From positions 9,420,271 through 9,484,270 of the forward strand of contig OZ234499.1 in the NCBI GenBank assembly GCA_965153455.1: DNA of 64,000 nucleotides, written 5' to 3'. The notes below the pieces were generated by a model. It did not search any database. It was not told the DNA's origin and saw only the letters and a program-made list of their open reading frames with translations. Both the position numbers and the translations under genes were made by a program. The stretch comes from Sphagnum compactum (Eukaryota > Bryophyta > Sphagnopsida > Sphagnales). Positions 11,000-25,319 of the stretch are shown here, one piece after another (the first letter of the stretch is position 1; the number at the start of each line of letters is the position of its first letter).

Positions 11000-13900
11000 A
11001 CTCTTAACCAGGCTCCACTTTACATATGAACTAGGTGCTAATGTAGGTGCACAAAGTCTGACTCTCTTTGTTCCTTACTATTGCAGGTCAGCTCATTTTG
11101 TTGAAGGAATCATCAGATGTCTCCGAAGAGACTTGTTGAAGGAATCATGAGTACAGCCAAAGGTGTGATTTCAATCAGGAAAGTCGCCCCCTATTTCTGG
11201 GGATGGCTGTGAATTCCCATTTTGAAGTCGGGACCATCCTCCTAGTCTTCATCAAAAGTCACAATAAAGTTCTACTTGGCTCCAAAAATTCAAAAAACCA
11301 GCCTCATAATATGTTAATACTTAGCCAAAAATTCCTATCAAACAAGGTTGAGTGTTCATCAAATCCCATTTTTGTATTGCATCCTCTTTGAATCAGACTC
11401 CAAACGGTCCAGTTCATAAGCTGTTATCATACACCATCTGTTTGGAACAAAGCATATCTGACAATTTCAGTTGTCTTGATCATAATCAGCTGGTGAAATC
11501 AGTAAGGAATCTCCAAGTATGTTTCTTGCATCTCCTGGAGTTGTGGCTTAGGGTGCCCTGTTCTGCCTGATACTTTGGTTTGAAGGATTTAATTTCTAGA
11601 AAGAAAGGAGTATAATTGCTAGAAGCCAACAATTGAGATAGAGTCATAAAAATTGAGTTGTGGAATGCATGCGAGCTTAGAAGGAAATAGGTTTGGTGGT
11701 TGGTTAACTCACCCATTTCTGTAGCCATTTGTAGTGTTGACCACTTTGAGAAGGGGGGGCCATGATGCTGCAACTATCACCAAACCTGCAGAACATGGTA
11801 ATATGTGTAGGGTAACACCCTCAGCCATGGGCATTACCAGAATAAGGGCCTGTGCGAGGTGGGCCTGACTCCAGTAATGCCTGTGGCCAAGGGCATTACA
11901 CAGTGTAAAATCGATGATTTAGATCATTTTCCCCCCATATACCTGGCAGGTTTCCAGTGGATATCACAGAAAAAAAAGGCAGAGCATTTCAGAAAATTGA
12001 ATGCCCACAGGTGTGGGTGTTTCATTTTCCAACATGCCCTGCAGGTTCTTCTGCTCTGTAAGCGTGTGTGCACATACACCAAAATCTGGGCAGAGGTTTT
12101 TATGTCTACCCAGAGGGGCAGAAGAACATCTCTGGGCATGCTTGGAGGTGTGAGGCCAAAACAGCATACTCAAAGAGCTCACCCATCTGCCACAGGAAGA
12201 AATTCATTATAGCTAATCCCCATCTGCCAGCAGGAAGAAACTTATCACAACAACCAATTACCAAAGATAACTCTCAGTTTGAGAATGAAGCTGATTAGCT
12301 TCAGCTGGAGGCACCTTATACACCTTAGATTTTACCTACAACTTAAAGAACCGGTAGAATTTTTCTAGTGTAACATGCACAAGACTACAATCATCCAGGA
12401 CCCAAAACACAGGTCCCAAGGAAATATAAACAGAGAATACACCGCTAAGCTACAGATAATAGCTGCTCCTTTCTTGTTTCCTCATGGATTAGTTTAAGCT
12501 CCAGCCGCTGCACAAGTGGATTTCTCTCTAGCCTTAATGAATCTCCTAAAACCTTAGGGTTACATCTAAGCACAGCACAATCACTTGCTTAGGGAATCTA
12601 GAGATGAACAGGCCAAGGCAAACCTGAGTTCACTGGCATGTGGATGGAGAAGTTCGTCACAATTGTGCCTTGGCCTTCCATTGAGACATAGAGAATGGTG
12701 GTACTCCCTCATATTCCAACACTGCACAGATTGCACCATTTCATTCAAGAAGAGGCACTCCTTGTTCAACAACACCTTTGTCACATTGACTTATATTATA
12801 TGAATGATCTCTGACCATCAAGGGAAATGCTGGCTCATGGTGGATACATGTATGTATGCATTTGGAAAATATAGAGTCTTACTGAAACTGGCAGAAATGC
12901 TACCCCACAAGGCAGCTGTTGAAAGGTCATGAGTCTTGTACCAGCCTGCAAGGAAGCCACCACAAAATGTATTGCCACAAGCTCTTGGGTCCAAAATCTT
13001 CTTACATTTACTTCCTTGATCCTGAGTGTTGTTTCCTCCATAGCTGATGTTTCATCATGAGCCTTCTCATGATCACCAAATAAAGTGTGAAAATCTGGCA
13101 CCTCCCAGCTTTCTTTTGTATCACTCCTGTTGACACACTTAACAAATGTTGCAGTAAGTTGAACTTTCACAATTAAGTTCAGTAGGTCAGGCAATTTCCA
13201 AATCTACCTTCATGTCCTGTTGTACATACTAGGTTTTGAACTTGGACAAGTCAATCAATTGTTCAAGCATTCCTCCCATGCAAAACTTGACTGACTTCAT
13301 CATCCACTCACTGACAGTGAGTGTAAATGACTGTGTAATAATCTGCTCAAACTTCAGGGAAACAATAATACAAAAATCTGCGTTCTCTGTCACGTCTCCA
13401 GAAGCAAAAGGAAGACTCAGTCATGATATTGGCTAATGTTCAAAACTTAAGGTATACCAGAAGTGACACATGCATACAAACAGCACACTAGAGCTTACTC
13501 TCCAAAAATCAAGTCTAGTGCCCTAACTCTGGTTTTTCTGGTGCACAAAGCATCATGAAAACCCAAATCCATGGGATATGGCTGAATGAAAATAACAAAC
13601 AAAAAGTGAACGTTCACTTGAGGTGCAACCAGAACTTCTCATCACAAATGCACAAAAAAGGTCAATTGAAAATCCAATAGACGCAAAACTAGCACTCCCT
13701 TTGCGGTTTTCCCTGGTTGAAGGCTAGATGCTTACTTTTAGGGAAGAAAAAGGCCACCCATTTCAGGTCATAGCATTCCCCAAACCTCATCTCCCACAGC
13801 CACCCTCCAAACCTGTTTATAACTCCAAGGACAAACCTTCAGACAAATGGGCATGAGCACGAATTCCCAGAGAACCATCAGATGTGTGTCATCTTTGCCA

Positions 13901-16700
13901 ACATATGAAAACAGTACATTTGGGACCTTTGGGCATATAAAGCATGAAGATATGAAAAGTGCTTCGACCATCAACATTTTCAATTTCCACCCATCTGTTA
14001 ATTGAAGAACTCTGTACACTCATCAAACAATCTGGGATGTCTTGAAAAACACAGCACATGTTAAGAACAGTGCTCAGGAATGCTTTCCTGTGGAACACTC
14101 AAATTTGTATAGAACATAAACTGACAATGCACAAAATAACCCTAAAATGAGAGCAAAATAGCACCTGTATCTGCAGTCCATCCTCCAGTATCTGCAATGA
14201 AGATCCACCACCCAGTTCAGAGGAAAAATGCTGAAATAGTGAGCTGTTATGCAAAACCCAGCAACAAGAAATCTGGCACAAGAATTTTTCCAAAAACTAC
14301 CAATCAAAAGGAGATGAGGGATTGGCATCACATAAAAGTTGTGTGGAGCATCAATCTGGAGAGAAGAGCAAGTGAATACAAAGATTCAGTTTGTACAAAG
14401 TGTCTGAACACATTTAGAAGGACAAAGATAATCAAGAAGGTTGGAGTGAACTCACTGGACCTGCCAAGCTCTGAGAGTAGAAAGAGGCCACTGCAAAAGA
14501 CCCAGTGTATCAATGCCAATCTCCTCCAGCCATGTCCTACAGGGATTCTGGAAAGTCTGCTCATGTTCCTGCTGCTAGCCCCACTCTACAACAAAGTTTC
14601 TAATTTACCCACAGAAAATCTCAAAATCAAGCCTCTATCCCCTCAACACCTTGTGAGTCTTTTCGGTGACTCATGACCTATCCAAGATGAGTGGGCTTTT
14701 CCCATCACAAAATCTGAAAATTTCTGAAGCAAAAAATGCAGGTCCCTAATTTTACAACTTATTTGTTTGAAGAAGAAATGGCTCCATGGCTGCTATTATA
14801 CCACTACTCATTGTCTACAGTAGAGAGACTTTGCTTACATATCTACACAAGATCTTCCCATCATAATCTTCATCAGAAACTGAAGATCCCATCAAAATCT
14901 CCACAACAACAATTCGAAGACAACATGACAATGAGTGCAGTCATCAACGTATGAAAGTGACATGAGTGTCAATATGCATGTAGCTTGGACACTACACTTG
15001 ATCAGACCTTTTCTGGGTTTAGTGAGCATTTTCACAGCTTAGGGTTTATGGACGAAGTCTTTAAGTCTTCAGAATCAAAGTCTTAGGGTGGTTTCCTGGG
15101 CGTCCAGAGTTCATTCCTCTCAGAGGGCCAGCAAGGTTATTCAGCATTTGTAGAGAGTTTTTTCCTTTCCAAAGGATATGCAAGATCATTCAGCATTTGT
15201 TCACTATCTGTTGCATTAATCTGCTTTGCTCATTGACATCAAGCAATCACAGTTTGATCGTCAAATGTCATGGTGATCAAAGACAGTTTTATGATATCTC
15301 CTTATACAAGAAATGTATGAGATTGTAGAGAAATCTTCACCTCAACACTTTGAAAGATAAACAAACATGACAATATTGCCCAAGCAAATTTCTTCCCAAA
15401 TTTGTGTTTCTTTGTCTTGTCATGGGCATTCTCTTGCAGTGATGTGATTAGGAGATGTACCTCTTGTCATCAGTAAAAACCAGAGCTTTGCTCCAAAAAT
15501 GCAGTTTGTGGACCCCCCTGCACTCCACGAACATTGAATTCCTCAGATCCAAAGCTTACAAAACCTCCAGAGCAACTGAAAGAAGCAATTTTCTGGTGCA
15601 CAATTACAATGCAGAAATCATATTGGCCTCTAATGGAATGCACATCATCAGGCATGGAAGTCAAATCTCGAATCCAAATCAAAACCGCCTGCAGCCAATT
15701 CTGCCGCCTACCTGGTTTTTGAGCCACTACCCACCTCCTTCTAAGGCACCCACCTGCTTTCTTTCCACCAACTTTGCCTCTTTCTCACACTTGTAAGGCC
15801 AAGAATGTTTCCATCTCCAAAACCAACTGACTCAAGAGACTTTGGTTCTGCTCCCTATTGCTCTATTATGATCTCCACTCCAAATGAGAAATTCTCAAGT
15901 GGCCATATTTTTTGGCCTGTATGAATCATCCTTGTGATTATTGTAGCTAAAGCTGAGCAAAATTTTCTCAACCAGAAATGCTTTGAGGACGATTTTAGCC
16001 AATGTCAAGAATAACATGGTAGTCAAGTCTAAACCTGGACTTTAAAATGTAGCTACTTGAACATGCCAAGGCACTTCACATTGTTTGACAAATGCTACAA
16101 TGCATCATGAGCATACACATATGTACCTGGTCTTTGCAGTCCTTGAGAGGGATTAAGCTTGTAGCTTCTCACTTTGCTGGGTCAGTGTTAAAGAGTCTTA
16201 TGGAATGCAATCTGCAGGAAATAGGATGTTATTTTCTCTTCTTCCTTCAAGGGTGATGTTTATTGCAAACTGAGGCCAATGAGCATGAATGGAAAATTGC
16301 ATTTCAACTTGATACATCTGTTGGAAGGGATTTATGCTTTTCACAGGATCTATTAGGAGCTGTGAATTTTAGCACAAAGTGTAAGAAAGGAAAACCCACT
16401 GATGTGGATGTTTGCAAAAGCTCCCGCATAGCCATTGTTGCATAGCAGGATGCAAGTGGGGTGAAGCTCAATTGCATAGTTGTAGGAACATTGAGGTTGT
16501 GAGGGTATCTTGTTTGTTGTGTTAAATTTGGGGGTTCAGGTTCTTGTGACTTGAACCCAAATTGACACTCTTTTGTTGAAACTGTCACACAAGAATGAAA
16601 CTGTGGAATTAGTCTTTTGCTTGATCTGGAACTGAAACCAAAATTGTGAAAAAACATTCTTGAACACAAAGTTAAGTTCTTTAGGTAGGCAAGTTGATTT
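11000..16700. other. Less AT-rich region, no recognisable gene
   Basis: Base composition is more balanced than in the flanks, but CG dinucleotides remain scarce and TG/CA common, as in long-methylated decayed DNA. The longest open frames (14197-14676 +, 12835-13194 -, 16304-16669 -) stay under 160 codons, conflict with frames on the other strand and show no motif I recognise. A 85-codon - frame (15470-15727) has the most protein-like composition (contains SCSGGFVSFGSEEFNVRG). Either a fully decayed gene or element, or unrecognised non-coding sequence. Confidence 0.35.
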
Positions 16701-19150
16701 GTTATAAAAAGTTGATAAGTAGGCTGAAATTTATAATTAAATAATTTTAATTAGTTGTTGAATTCTGTATCTATATAGATCCCTAGTCTAATATTGTTTG
16801 TAGACAGACATCAAAGTTGTGGGGTTGAATTCAAGTGTTTCATCCAGCCATTGATATCAGGAGAGAGATGCCCATGCTTTTGTGCTTAAGCGCCTCATGT
16901 CAGGAACCAGCCCTAAAGCCCAGACCATGACCCCAAATCTGGCAATGTGAAGAAGAAGAATATGAACTGTGAGACAAACTTTTATGCACTTCCTGACTTC
17001 CCCCCAAAAAACTCCTGCTGGTATGCATGAATTTTCTTCAGCACCATAACTATCATATCTATGAGACTGCAGAGGAAACTCTACAATAGTAAATTGAAGG
17101 TGACCATTTTGCCAACTCTGGCAAAACCAAAACTAACACAATAAGATCAGCACATCTTAGTCTGCAACTCGCCATTCAATGTGTTACCAGTGCTTGTGAA
17201 ATCCTAAAATTGGATGGATACAAACAATGCAGTTTAGGTCTGCCTAAACCGTAACTTCCTAGACTTTCAACAACCTTCCTCCTTGGAAAAATTGCAATGG
17301 AATCTTGTATTACTATCTTGATGAAAGAGCTTGTAGCAATTTTCCAATGTATAATCTTCTTCTAGAGCTTTTAGAAACCTTGAAGAAGTTCTTCTTTGGG
17401 AACAAATAGATTGTAATGCATTTTAAGTGAATAGTTTGAAAAAAGTTTGAAGCTCCTCCTCCCAAGTCCTTGACATATTCATGTTCTTGAACTTTCAACA
17501 ACCTATCAAAGGTTTCCTTTTCTTCTAAGGGATAACACTTTTGGCAAGCTTCCACCACATGTCTCTTCCTCTAGATTTCAAACAATAAATGTTTGCTCGC
17601 TCCAATATCAAAGCTCTATCATCTTCAAATGTTCCAATTTTTGTAATCATGAACTACATTCAAACCTAATGAACAAATTGTTACAACTTGAAAATTGGTC
17701 CAACTACAAGTAATTAAATTGTAATTAGAAAATTGTATTCAAATGAAGAACTTCAAAGGAACATGTTTTTCTAGTTAGATTTACTTCTTATTGAAATATG
17801 ATATTTATGAGACAAAAGAGCTTTGGAATACAAAGAAATATGAAAAAACATGTATGAATATCGTGAATTGGCCTTAAATATCCTTTGGAATAAAGTTGAT
17901 TCCATCCCATTCAATAAGGAATCCAATTTTTATACAAAATCAATTGACATCGCTAGGATTGGAGACATGTTTAATTAAACATGATTAAGGGTACACCTTG
18001 TTTGACTTAGGCCAAAACATCTTTCTATTTGTTTGATGTGCCAATCCTTTGCAAACAACCTAGCTCCATCCTGCCTATATATGGTTGCTCTATAAGAATC
18101 CTCATCATACCAATATCAACTTCACCTTCTAGGTGTAGATGAGGGAGTGTTACCTTCTTAATTACTCCCCAAAAAAAAACATTTAAAAAAGCTTGACCAA
18201 GATGTTTGAATGAATCAAATTACCTAGTTCAAGAGATGGTGGACAATCCTTCGAAGTTAACAAATGTGTCCTTGTTGATAGATTAACAAGCTCAATGGCA
18301 ATGATTACATCAATCCTACTAGAATAGGATGGACAATAAATTTATGAAACAATCTATGGATTTCTTAAATGTCATCACCAAATGTGTGTGTGGGGTTCAC
18401 CTAGAACAATCGCATGTGTAATGTGTGAATGTGTGGTTCTATCTAGGCTTCTAACCTTCAATATTTGTCAAAAAAATTGGGTTTAAAAAAATAGATCATG
18501 ATGCCCCATGAACTTGTGAATAAAAACAAAGGTGATACTTGCCTTCCACATCCAAATGTAGTCAACAGGTCATGTCATCAAATCTTGCAACAACATGATC
18601 CCCCACATTATATCATATCCCATTGAAGAATCAAAATTGCATGTGACATCTTTTCGATCACTTCATCAAATAAGTTAGTGATCTCTATAATATGGACCCT
18701 TTCTTTCATGTCCAATACCTTTGTAGACATATCTTTGTTGTGTTAAACATCGTGGTTGACCTATTCCCAAAATGCCACCTTATAAAAATACCATTTTTTC
18801 TATTAGATCTATGTAAGGGCATGATGGCAAAAGTTGTTTCAACTTCCAAAGTTGTTGAATTTTCTCCTTTAAAAACATAGCCAAAATGTTCAATCCATGA
18901 ATCAATGGACGTAATGTATTGAAAACATTCACATCCACATGAAACAAAACCTCAAATTAAACATTAACAACCTTGGAAACCAACATTTATGCCATAATCA
19001 CAATTCAAAAAACTTTGTACATGTAACTACTCACCCATTGTATTGCCACCATGCCTTTGAAAAAATGTCATCAAATGTTTGTGGTACTCATACATATGTT
19101 GAAGAAACACAATACAATCCCTATCAATTTGTAGTTGTTTTTGTAATGTC
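16700..19150. other. Intergenic, nothing firm
   Basis: AT-rich. One - strand frame of 81 codons (17313-17558) contains LLKVQEHEYVKDLGGG, which looks protein-derived, but no domain is recognised and no adjoining exon was found. Confidence 0.3.
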
Positions 19151-19154
19151 ATGA

Positions 19155-19690
19155 TACCAAGGTTGTCATCATGTTTGGCACACAACGCATCCATTTGGAC
19201 ATTAATGGTAATACCCAATGTCACATTAAAATAGGGTCAACACAGGGTCAACCTAGGTCAAAACCTGAGTCAAGCTACTCAGGGTAAGTTTAAAGCAATG
19301 AATACTTGTGTCATTTGATTACCCTAAACCTTGTGACAACTAAAATGATGGTTGGTTATTAGAATGTTATGATTAAAATTTAGATGTTTGGTTCAATAAT
19401 CAAAAAATGGTTCAACTTAATAAAATCATTAGATCAATGGTGGAAATTGAACCATTTTTTTTGGGCAATGACCAAAAATTTATGGTCATTGGATCAATAG
19501 TGGAAATCAAGCCACCATTAATCGAATGAAAAAAGTTCGAGGTAGTGATCAAACATTTCCAAGTGGCAACTGAAGAATTGTGGTCACCTGATTTGGCAAA
19601 TGAACATTAGATGACAAAAAACTTTCAATTGCCAAACACAATTTGACCCAACAATTGTCCCAAAAATTTAAATTGTCATCAATTGAAAAG
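19155..19690 (+). repeat. Dispersed repeat family R2, copy 1
   Basis: Aligns in order with 34250-34980. Landmarks are CATCCATTTGGACATTAATG, GGGTCAAC, AGGTCAAAA, a CCCTAAACCTTGTGACAACT block and a following stretch rich in TTGGGCAATGACCAAAAATT-type words. Both copies are in the same orientation and have diverged clearly. Class unknown. Confidence 0.55.
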
Positions 19691-19699
19691 AAATGTTAA

Positions 19700-22600
19700 C
19701 ATCTGACTTAATGAATGAAATTAACACATTTGAACAAATGTCAATAAGATGAGCAACACAAAATGGGCATGTTAGGTCATTTCTAACAACCTTACATGAT
19801 ACATGGAATAGGTGATTTCATTCCTTGTATTGTTGGTCTTGATGTGTACATAATTTGATTGTTTTGCTCAAACATGTAGCACCAGTACATGTCATGTGGC
19901 CCATGTCGTTTGACATCATCAAGTAGTTCAGTATTACCTACCAATAATCAATAAAAGAAAAAATTCAATTAACATCAGTTAATTAAAACATATAATATTT
20001 TGGGAAATAATATTCAATATCAATCCATCAAATTTAAGAGATTCATCATTTGTGGAAGTTGTACTAACTTCACGTGTAGGTTTTAATGGTGCACCATTGA
20101 GGCGTAACAATTCTTCCAAATGAATCTTCCATGAAGAAAAGAACATACAATCAATTATGAATGTGGATTCATTCATCCACCCATATACATGCAACTATGA
20201 CAAAAAATAACCTAGCACTTTCTATCGAGATGACTCCTATCACACAAATGGGGTCATCTTTGATAAATCCCATTTAATCCAAGATATAAGGAAAACAAGC
20301 AAAATGAAAATCTTTTATTTTCCAATATCCAAATCTATCATTGATGTGAGAAGGCCATTGAATAGTTAAGTCTCATGGCCTTTTAATTTCTTTGTGATTC
20401 TAAACAAAGCAATTTCAAACTCTAATTCCCTACCATGATTACTATCTTCAAAATATGCAACAAACTTTTTGAAGATATGCATCATAGACCAATCCCAAAA
20501 CAAATCAAACCCATGTACAAGGTATAAAGTCTCCATAACTTGGAGACATGAATGATGCACCTATATCAAACTTAAATGGTTTGCATATTTTTAATTTCTT
20601 GAAAAATACTTGAAATGCCTTGAAGTCCCAGTGGATGTTCAGTTTGATACCTATTATCAAGACACACCACCTTACGATGATGGATTTATTCTTCCATTTA
20701 GTCACACCAACATGCATTGTAACCTCCAATCTTGAAACCATCAACTAGGTGGGGTGATCTTGGTCGAAAACAACTTTGCTTACAATCTTATAAAATGAAC
20801 AATGTCATATGAGAAGGCAAGAACGAAAAAATTGCATGAGAGGGGTATGGGTAGGTTCACCTTCCTGAAAAGCTAAATCAAGGCCTTGCACAAATGACTC
20901 CAAACAGACACTCATCATGTGCTCTTCTAAACCTTTAACAAGTTTTTTTTAATGAAAATCGGATGAAGAAAATTGAAATTAAAAAATTTAATGTGCTTTG
21001 TTTCCCCCCATTTCAACTTCAACCACCCAAGTGTCTTTATATGTGGTTGTTGCTACTAAAAATTCATCCCAATGGGTAGCTAAAGCAATATTCCAAGGGT
21101 CACCCTACAAAAAGAATGGCCAAATTTCCAATTTAGGTCTAACCTTTACTCATAACATATGAAATAATTACACACGGAAGGTAAATTTTTAAAATCTGAA
21201 AAAAACACTTTGAAAATGTGAATGGTTCTTCAATTCATAAAAAATTGGGTCATTAAACATAATGTATGGATCAAAGTAAAGCTAGTAAAACTCAAGTTGG
21301 CACACCTTCACCACATTAATAAAATCACATATAAGCACAGGATATGATTAAACTAGTTTGATAAAGCATGCATACAAACTAAAAACAAGAGGATGGCATG
21401 TATCTTTGTAATAGGGGTTAATATTGTTCCATAACATTTCACACTTCACCAAAGATAACATATTGATCCATCTCATCTTCACATTCTTGAACAACTTTTT
21501 TTTTTAAGGAAAATTGCATACACAATTTCTAAAATTCAAAATAGTTTTTAGGTCAATGAGAGAAAAATGCATATATAACTTGTAACAAAACCTCCAATTG
21601 AATGATTAAGCTAAGTTTTGATAAGACCAACATAGCCAAGTTTGTATGATGAACGAAGTAGTGCAACCCCATTGTAAATGGAACCATTGTCCCTTTCATC
21701 AAAGTAATCACATTGGCTCTTGAACCTTAAAAAAACACTACAACCATTTGCATTCATGGAGATGAACATGCTTCCCAATTCTTCAACATTCACAACCCCA
21801 AATGTCAACAAAGTTGTGAATATCAATTGAAACATATCATCAACTATCCCTTACACATCAACCTTTTCCATACTTCATAAAAATGAGCACCTTTCAACTT
21901 GAACAACATTAAGGTGAAAAGAAATCCAAGAAGCATTGTCCAATGTTGTCATTTCATATGTATTCGTATATAAAAAATTAATAATGTTGACAACTTCATG
22001 AATGGACTACAACAACACATTATTCATTGAGTTAACAATTTCCCAACCCAAGGAATCGTTCCAATGTTTCTTGGGTGTGTGTTTGACCTTAAGCACATTG
22101 GATAAATCCCTTAAGCCCTCAAAAATGAATCATCACTTGACCTCTAGACAATAAATGAAAGACAACAACAAATTGGACAAACTTGTATTTTTTGTCATGT
22201 GGAACTTTTGCAACAATGTCATTGTCTGAAATAGAAGGACGATTGGTGATAGTGTAGACTTTTTCATTTTTCACATGATAGCCTTTAGAATTGAAGTAAA
22301 AATATTTGACTTCTACCCCTCAACTTACAACTTTAACCTTGTGCCTACTTGTGTGCTTAAGCATGCTATCAAGTTTAGGCACAAATAACTTTTTCTTCCT
22401 TTTGACTTTGGAGCAAATTGCACATTACTTGTTGCATTTACTATGGACTTTGCCCAAGGAAGTTGTGCGGTCCATCAATCCTAAAAGTGTCTCATACCTT
22501 GGTGATCTTGTTTTATCTTCTTTCTATTGAACCTACAAGTTCATTTGAAGTAGAAGTGACAACAATAATTTTGAACACAAGCAAATCATAACTCTTTACA

Positions 22601-23300
22601 TTGGGGACCTCAACACTTGTAACAAGAAGGAAAAGAGAAATTTTGAACTTGAAATTGTTGGGAATTCTAAGAGGAGACTGCATGGGAGAACTTGGAAGTG
22701 AAACAAGAAAACAAAAAGGCAAGAAGATGATGAACAAGGATTCAAGACTCAAAGCAAAACAAAATGTTCACTTCCAAATGAAAAGCTTCAACTCAAAGTT
22801 GATTATGAAAATGAATGTTGATCAACCTAGGTCCCACATCCTCTTTCCTATTTGTAACCTTGAACAATAAGTCATGAAGTCACAACATGCAAAGTGTAGC
22901 ACCTTTAGAACAAGCTCTCAAGATCAATGCAACCCACAAACATAAAGAATTTGGAATTTGAAATACATAAAAAGCATAGTGGAGATCTACAATGTACACA
23001 AAAATAAAGAGTCGTATCAATGACAAGCAACCCTGAAATAAGTATCATAATGGGCACAAGCTTCAATGGATGTGTAGTGATGGTGATAGGATTTAATAGA
23101 GGTGCAGCAAGCAATGAAAAACTCTCAAGTGAAAGGAGATGAATGGCAATGGAGGTTCAAAAAGACAATGCCACTTTGCTACATCACCATCACAAGCCAT
23201 ATAGCTTTTGACAATTTGTCCTTTAAAATTTTTTTTTTTTTTGCTTCTAGGTCACACAACCATTTTTTGATTCACCATTTGGTGATTTTTTGGATTGCTG
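19700..23300. other. Decayed region with scattered - strand coding scraps
   Basis: Several short - strand frames (19979-20194, 20366-20560, 20505-20744, 21611-21835) have reasonable amino-acid composition. They sit in different frames separated by stops, as expected for a degraded mobile-element protein. No transposase, integrase or reverse transcriptase motif was found, so no product is named. Confidence 0.3.
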
Positions 23301-23734
23301 ATTAGTACATTAATATGGCACTGTTCTATCCCACAAAACCACTCCAAACTAGACAACTATAAAAACCCAAACAATGCTATAAAATCCTCCTTATGACCCT
23401 AGTTTTACAATCATGACAAGATTTTAGCATCCTTAATCCTATATTCTTCAATAGTTCCTTTTTATCTGATGTACCAAATGCGTTGTGAAGATCTCTAGAT
23501 GGCCTTGGTGTACAATTTTCACAAGTGTTTGGCATATCTAATCAATATTTGTTGTTCACCATTTGCCTAATTCTACAAATTGTTCATAGATTTGTTTCAG
23601 ATGTATCTACACGCATTGTTGAGACTCAAGTTTGACAATCTAGATTTTCATTAGATTCCTAAACAACTTAACTATGTGATTTTCTTGGGAGTAAATATAA
23701 AGGGCAGGATACCACTGTGGAACCTTGGTACTTC

Positions 23735-23755
23735 AGTTGTGGTTTAACCACAACT
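23735..23755. repeat. 21 bp palindrome
   Basis: AGTTGTGGTT and AACCACAACT are perfect reverse complements separated by a single T. It lies at the edge of the CG-retaining island that follows. Confidence 0.8.
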
Positions 23756-23759
23756 TTTG

Positions 23760-25310
23760 CAAGTCTGAACAAACTGCCTATAATGTATAAGACATCGATG
23801 CGACTGCTGCTGTCCACAAGCTGGAGAAAGCCAAGATGTGTAAGGGCATTCCAACCGCCACCACTTCGGCTTCATTCTGTTTCAAAAGAGCTATAGTTCA
23901 AGCATTTATTCAGCACCTCTACACCCAAACCAAAAAACTCCTCGGCCTTGTCTATCTATTGTTAATTAATATGCCATAAAGAACAGATTGAAACACATGA
24001 AAACCAACAGAGATTACAACACATGACAGATCGCTTGTCGAAGCATCTACCATATTTCACTATTGAGCAGTCCAAACTTCAAGGCGAAGCAACGCACAAG
24101 GTAATTGCGAACTTCCCTCATTAGTATGCACACGCCAAAAAAATCTCAATAACAAGGAGAATAAATCATCGATTACAGGAAAGCGTGTCCCAAAGTTGAT
24201 CCCGCTCAATGCATTGTCCTAAAGCATATCTATTCTCAACGAGCAATATAGAGTCTTATAGAGATATAGTCTTATAGAAAGCAAAAGGATAGATTTTGTG
24301 CACAAGGCTCCTCCTCATGCACAGCGAACAACAGTTACACTGCAACAAGCGTAGGATATTCTGGTCCGTGGAAAGTTACAAGAAAGTATATGTAATACCT
24401 TGCAAACCAGCTGCACTAGGGAGCGCCCCATCGATCAGGCAGCGAGGAGGATACGAAATTCCTCAGTCATGAGTTGATTTGCGTGCAACCTTGCTGTGCA
24501 CCGGGATTATCCTGTCTACTTTTACAAAGACTCTGGCAATGGAACTACCGGCAATCCAAGAAGAAACATAGTGGTTGGTAATTTCGTTTCCAGAGTGCTT
24601 GTAAAAGCTGAAATGATAATCCTCTTATTCCTTCATGATCGAGTCGGTCAGACGCGGCTCCAGTATGTTCGACAGGATCAGCAGAGCTACGAAGCAGTTA
24701 AATTCTGTAGATAATACATAGTAGAAAAGATACTGGAACGCAAAACACGGACGGTGAAGAAGAAGAGGAAATGAAGAAATTGTGATGTTGCAAATGGATT
24801 CGACGATGCTCTTTTAATTCGATGAAACACTTCCAGCTCACGCGACATTAAGAGCTTCTAGTGATAGTACCGGACCATATGATGTGAAGAGAGAATGAAC
24901 AATGATCAAGAGGCGTTTGAGTACTTGGTTGATGGTGAATGAATCATGAAGAGCGCCTTTTAAGGAGTAACTGAATTGATGGCTGGGATGTGACGAGAGA
25001 GTGCATAGTGAAGAGCTCCAAGAAGAACGCCGTTTAAAAGTACTTGGTTGATGGTTGCACTGCAGAGACAGCTGTGCAGAGACAGCTGGTTATCATTCAC
25101 GCGAAGAAAGGACGGGTATCGACGTTTACGATGGGGCCCATGATGGGAAGAAAGAGTCCATCTGAAGAGCACCGTTTGAGGAGTCCTTGGTGGATGGTTG
25201 GTAGAGCACAGCCATGGCTGCTTGTAATGCACGTCAAGGAAGGACGGAAAAAGACGTTTGTGGCGGCCACAAACTAAGGACGGATATGGACGTCTCTCTG
25301 CCGCAAAAAC
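23760..25310. other. CG-retaining island without a recognised gene
   Basis: CG dinucleotides become common here, in contrast to the flanks, resembling the surroundings of the two HMA genes. No long open frame exists; the best are 77 codons (25044-25277 +) and 90 codons (24960-25232 -), which overlap each other. It could be the promoter and leader of an unannotated transcript, a non-coding RNA gene or a young repeat. A degenerate tandem array occupies the right end. Confidence 0.4.
24873..25300. repeat. Degenerate tandem array, unit about 130 bp
   Basis: Recurring landmarks are GAAGARCRCCGTTTRARR at about 25022 and 25156, CTTGGTTGATGGT at about 24922 and 25040 with CTTGGTGGATGGT at about 25185, and GAAAGGACGG/GGAAGGACGG followed by GACGTTT at about 25105 and 25240. 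Two fairly complete units and partial ones on either side are present. Units are too diverged for an exact boundary. Confidence 0.55.
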
Positions 25311-25319
25311 TAAGTAAAT

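Noticed and set aside
14197-14676. 159-codon + frame, one of the longest in the window
   Set aside because: It has low coding character, overlaps several - frames of similar quality and contains no motif or splice-linked neighbour.
24980-25015. ACGAGAGAGTGCATAG resembling miR156/miR535-type sequence
   Set aside because: Several mismatches to either family, and no complementary arm to form a precursor.
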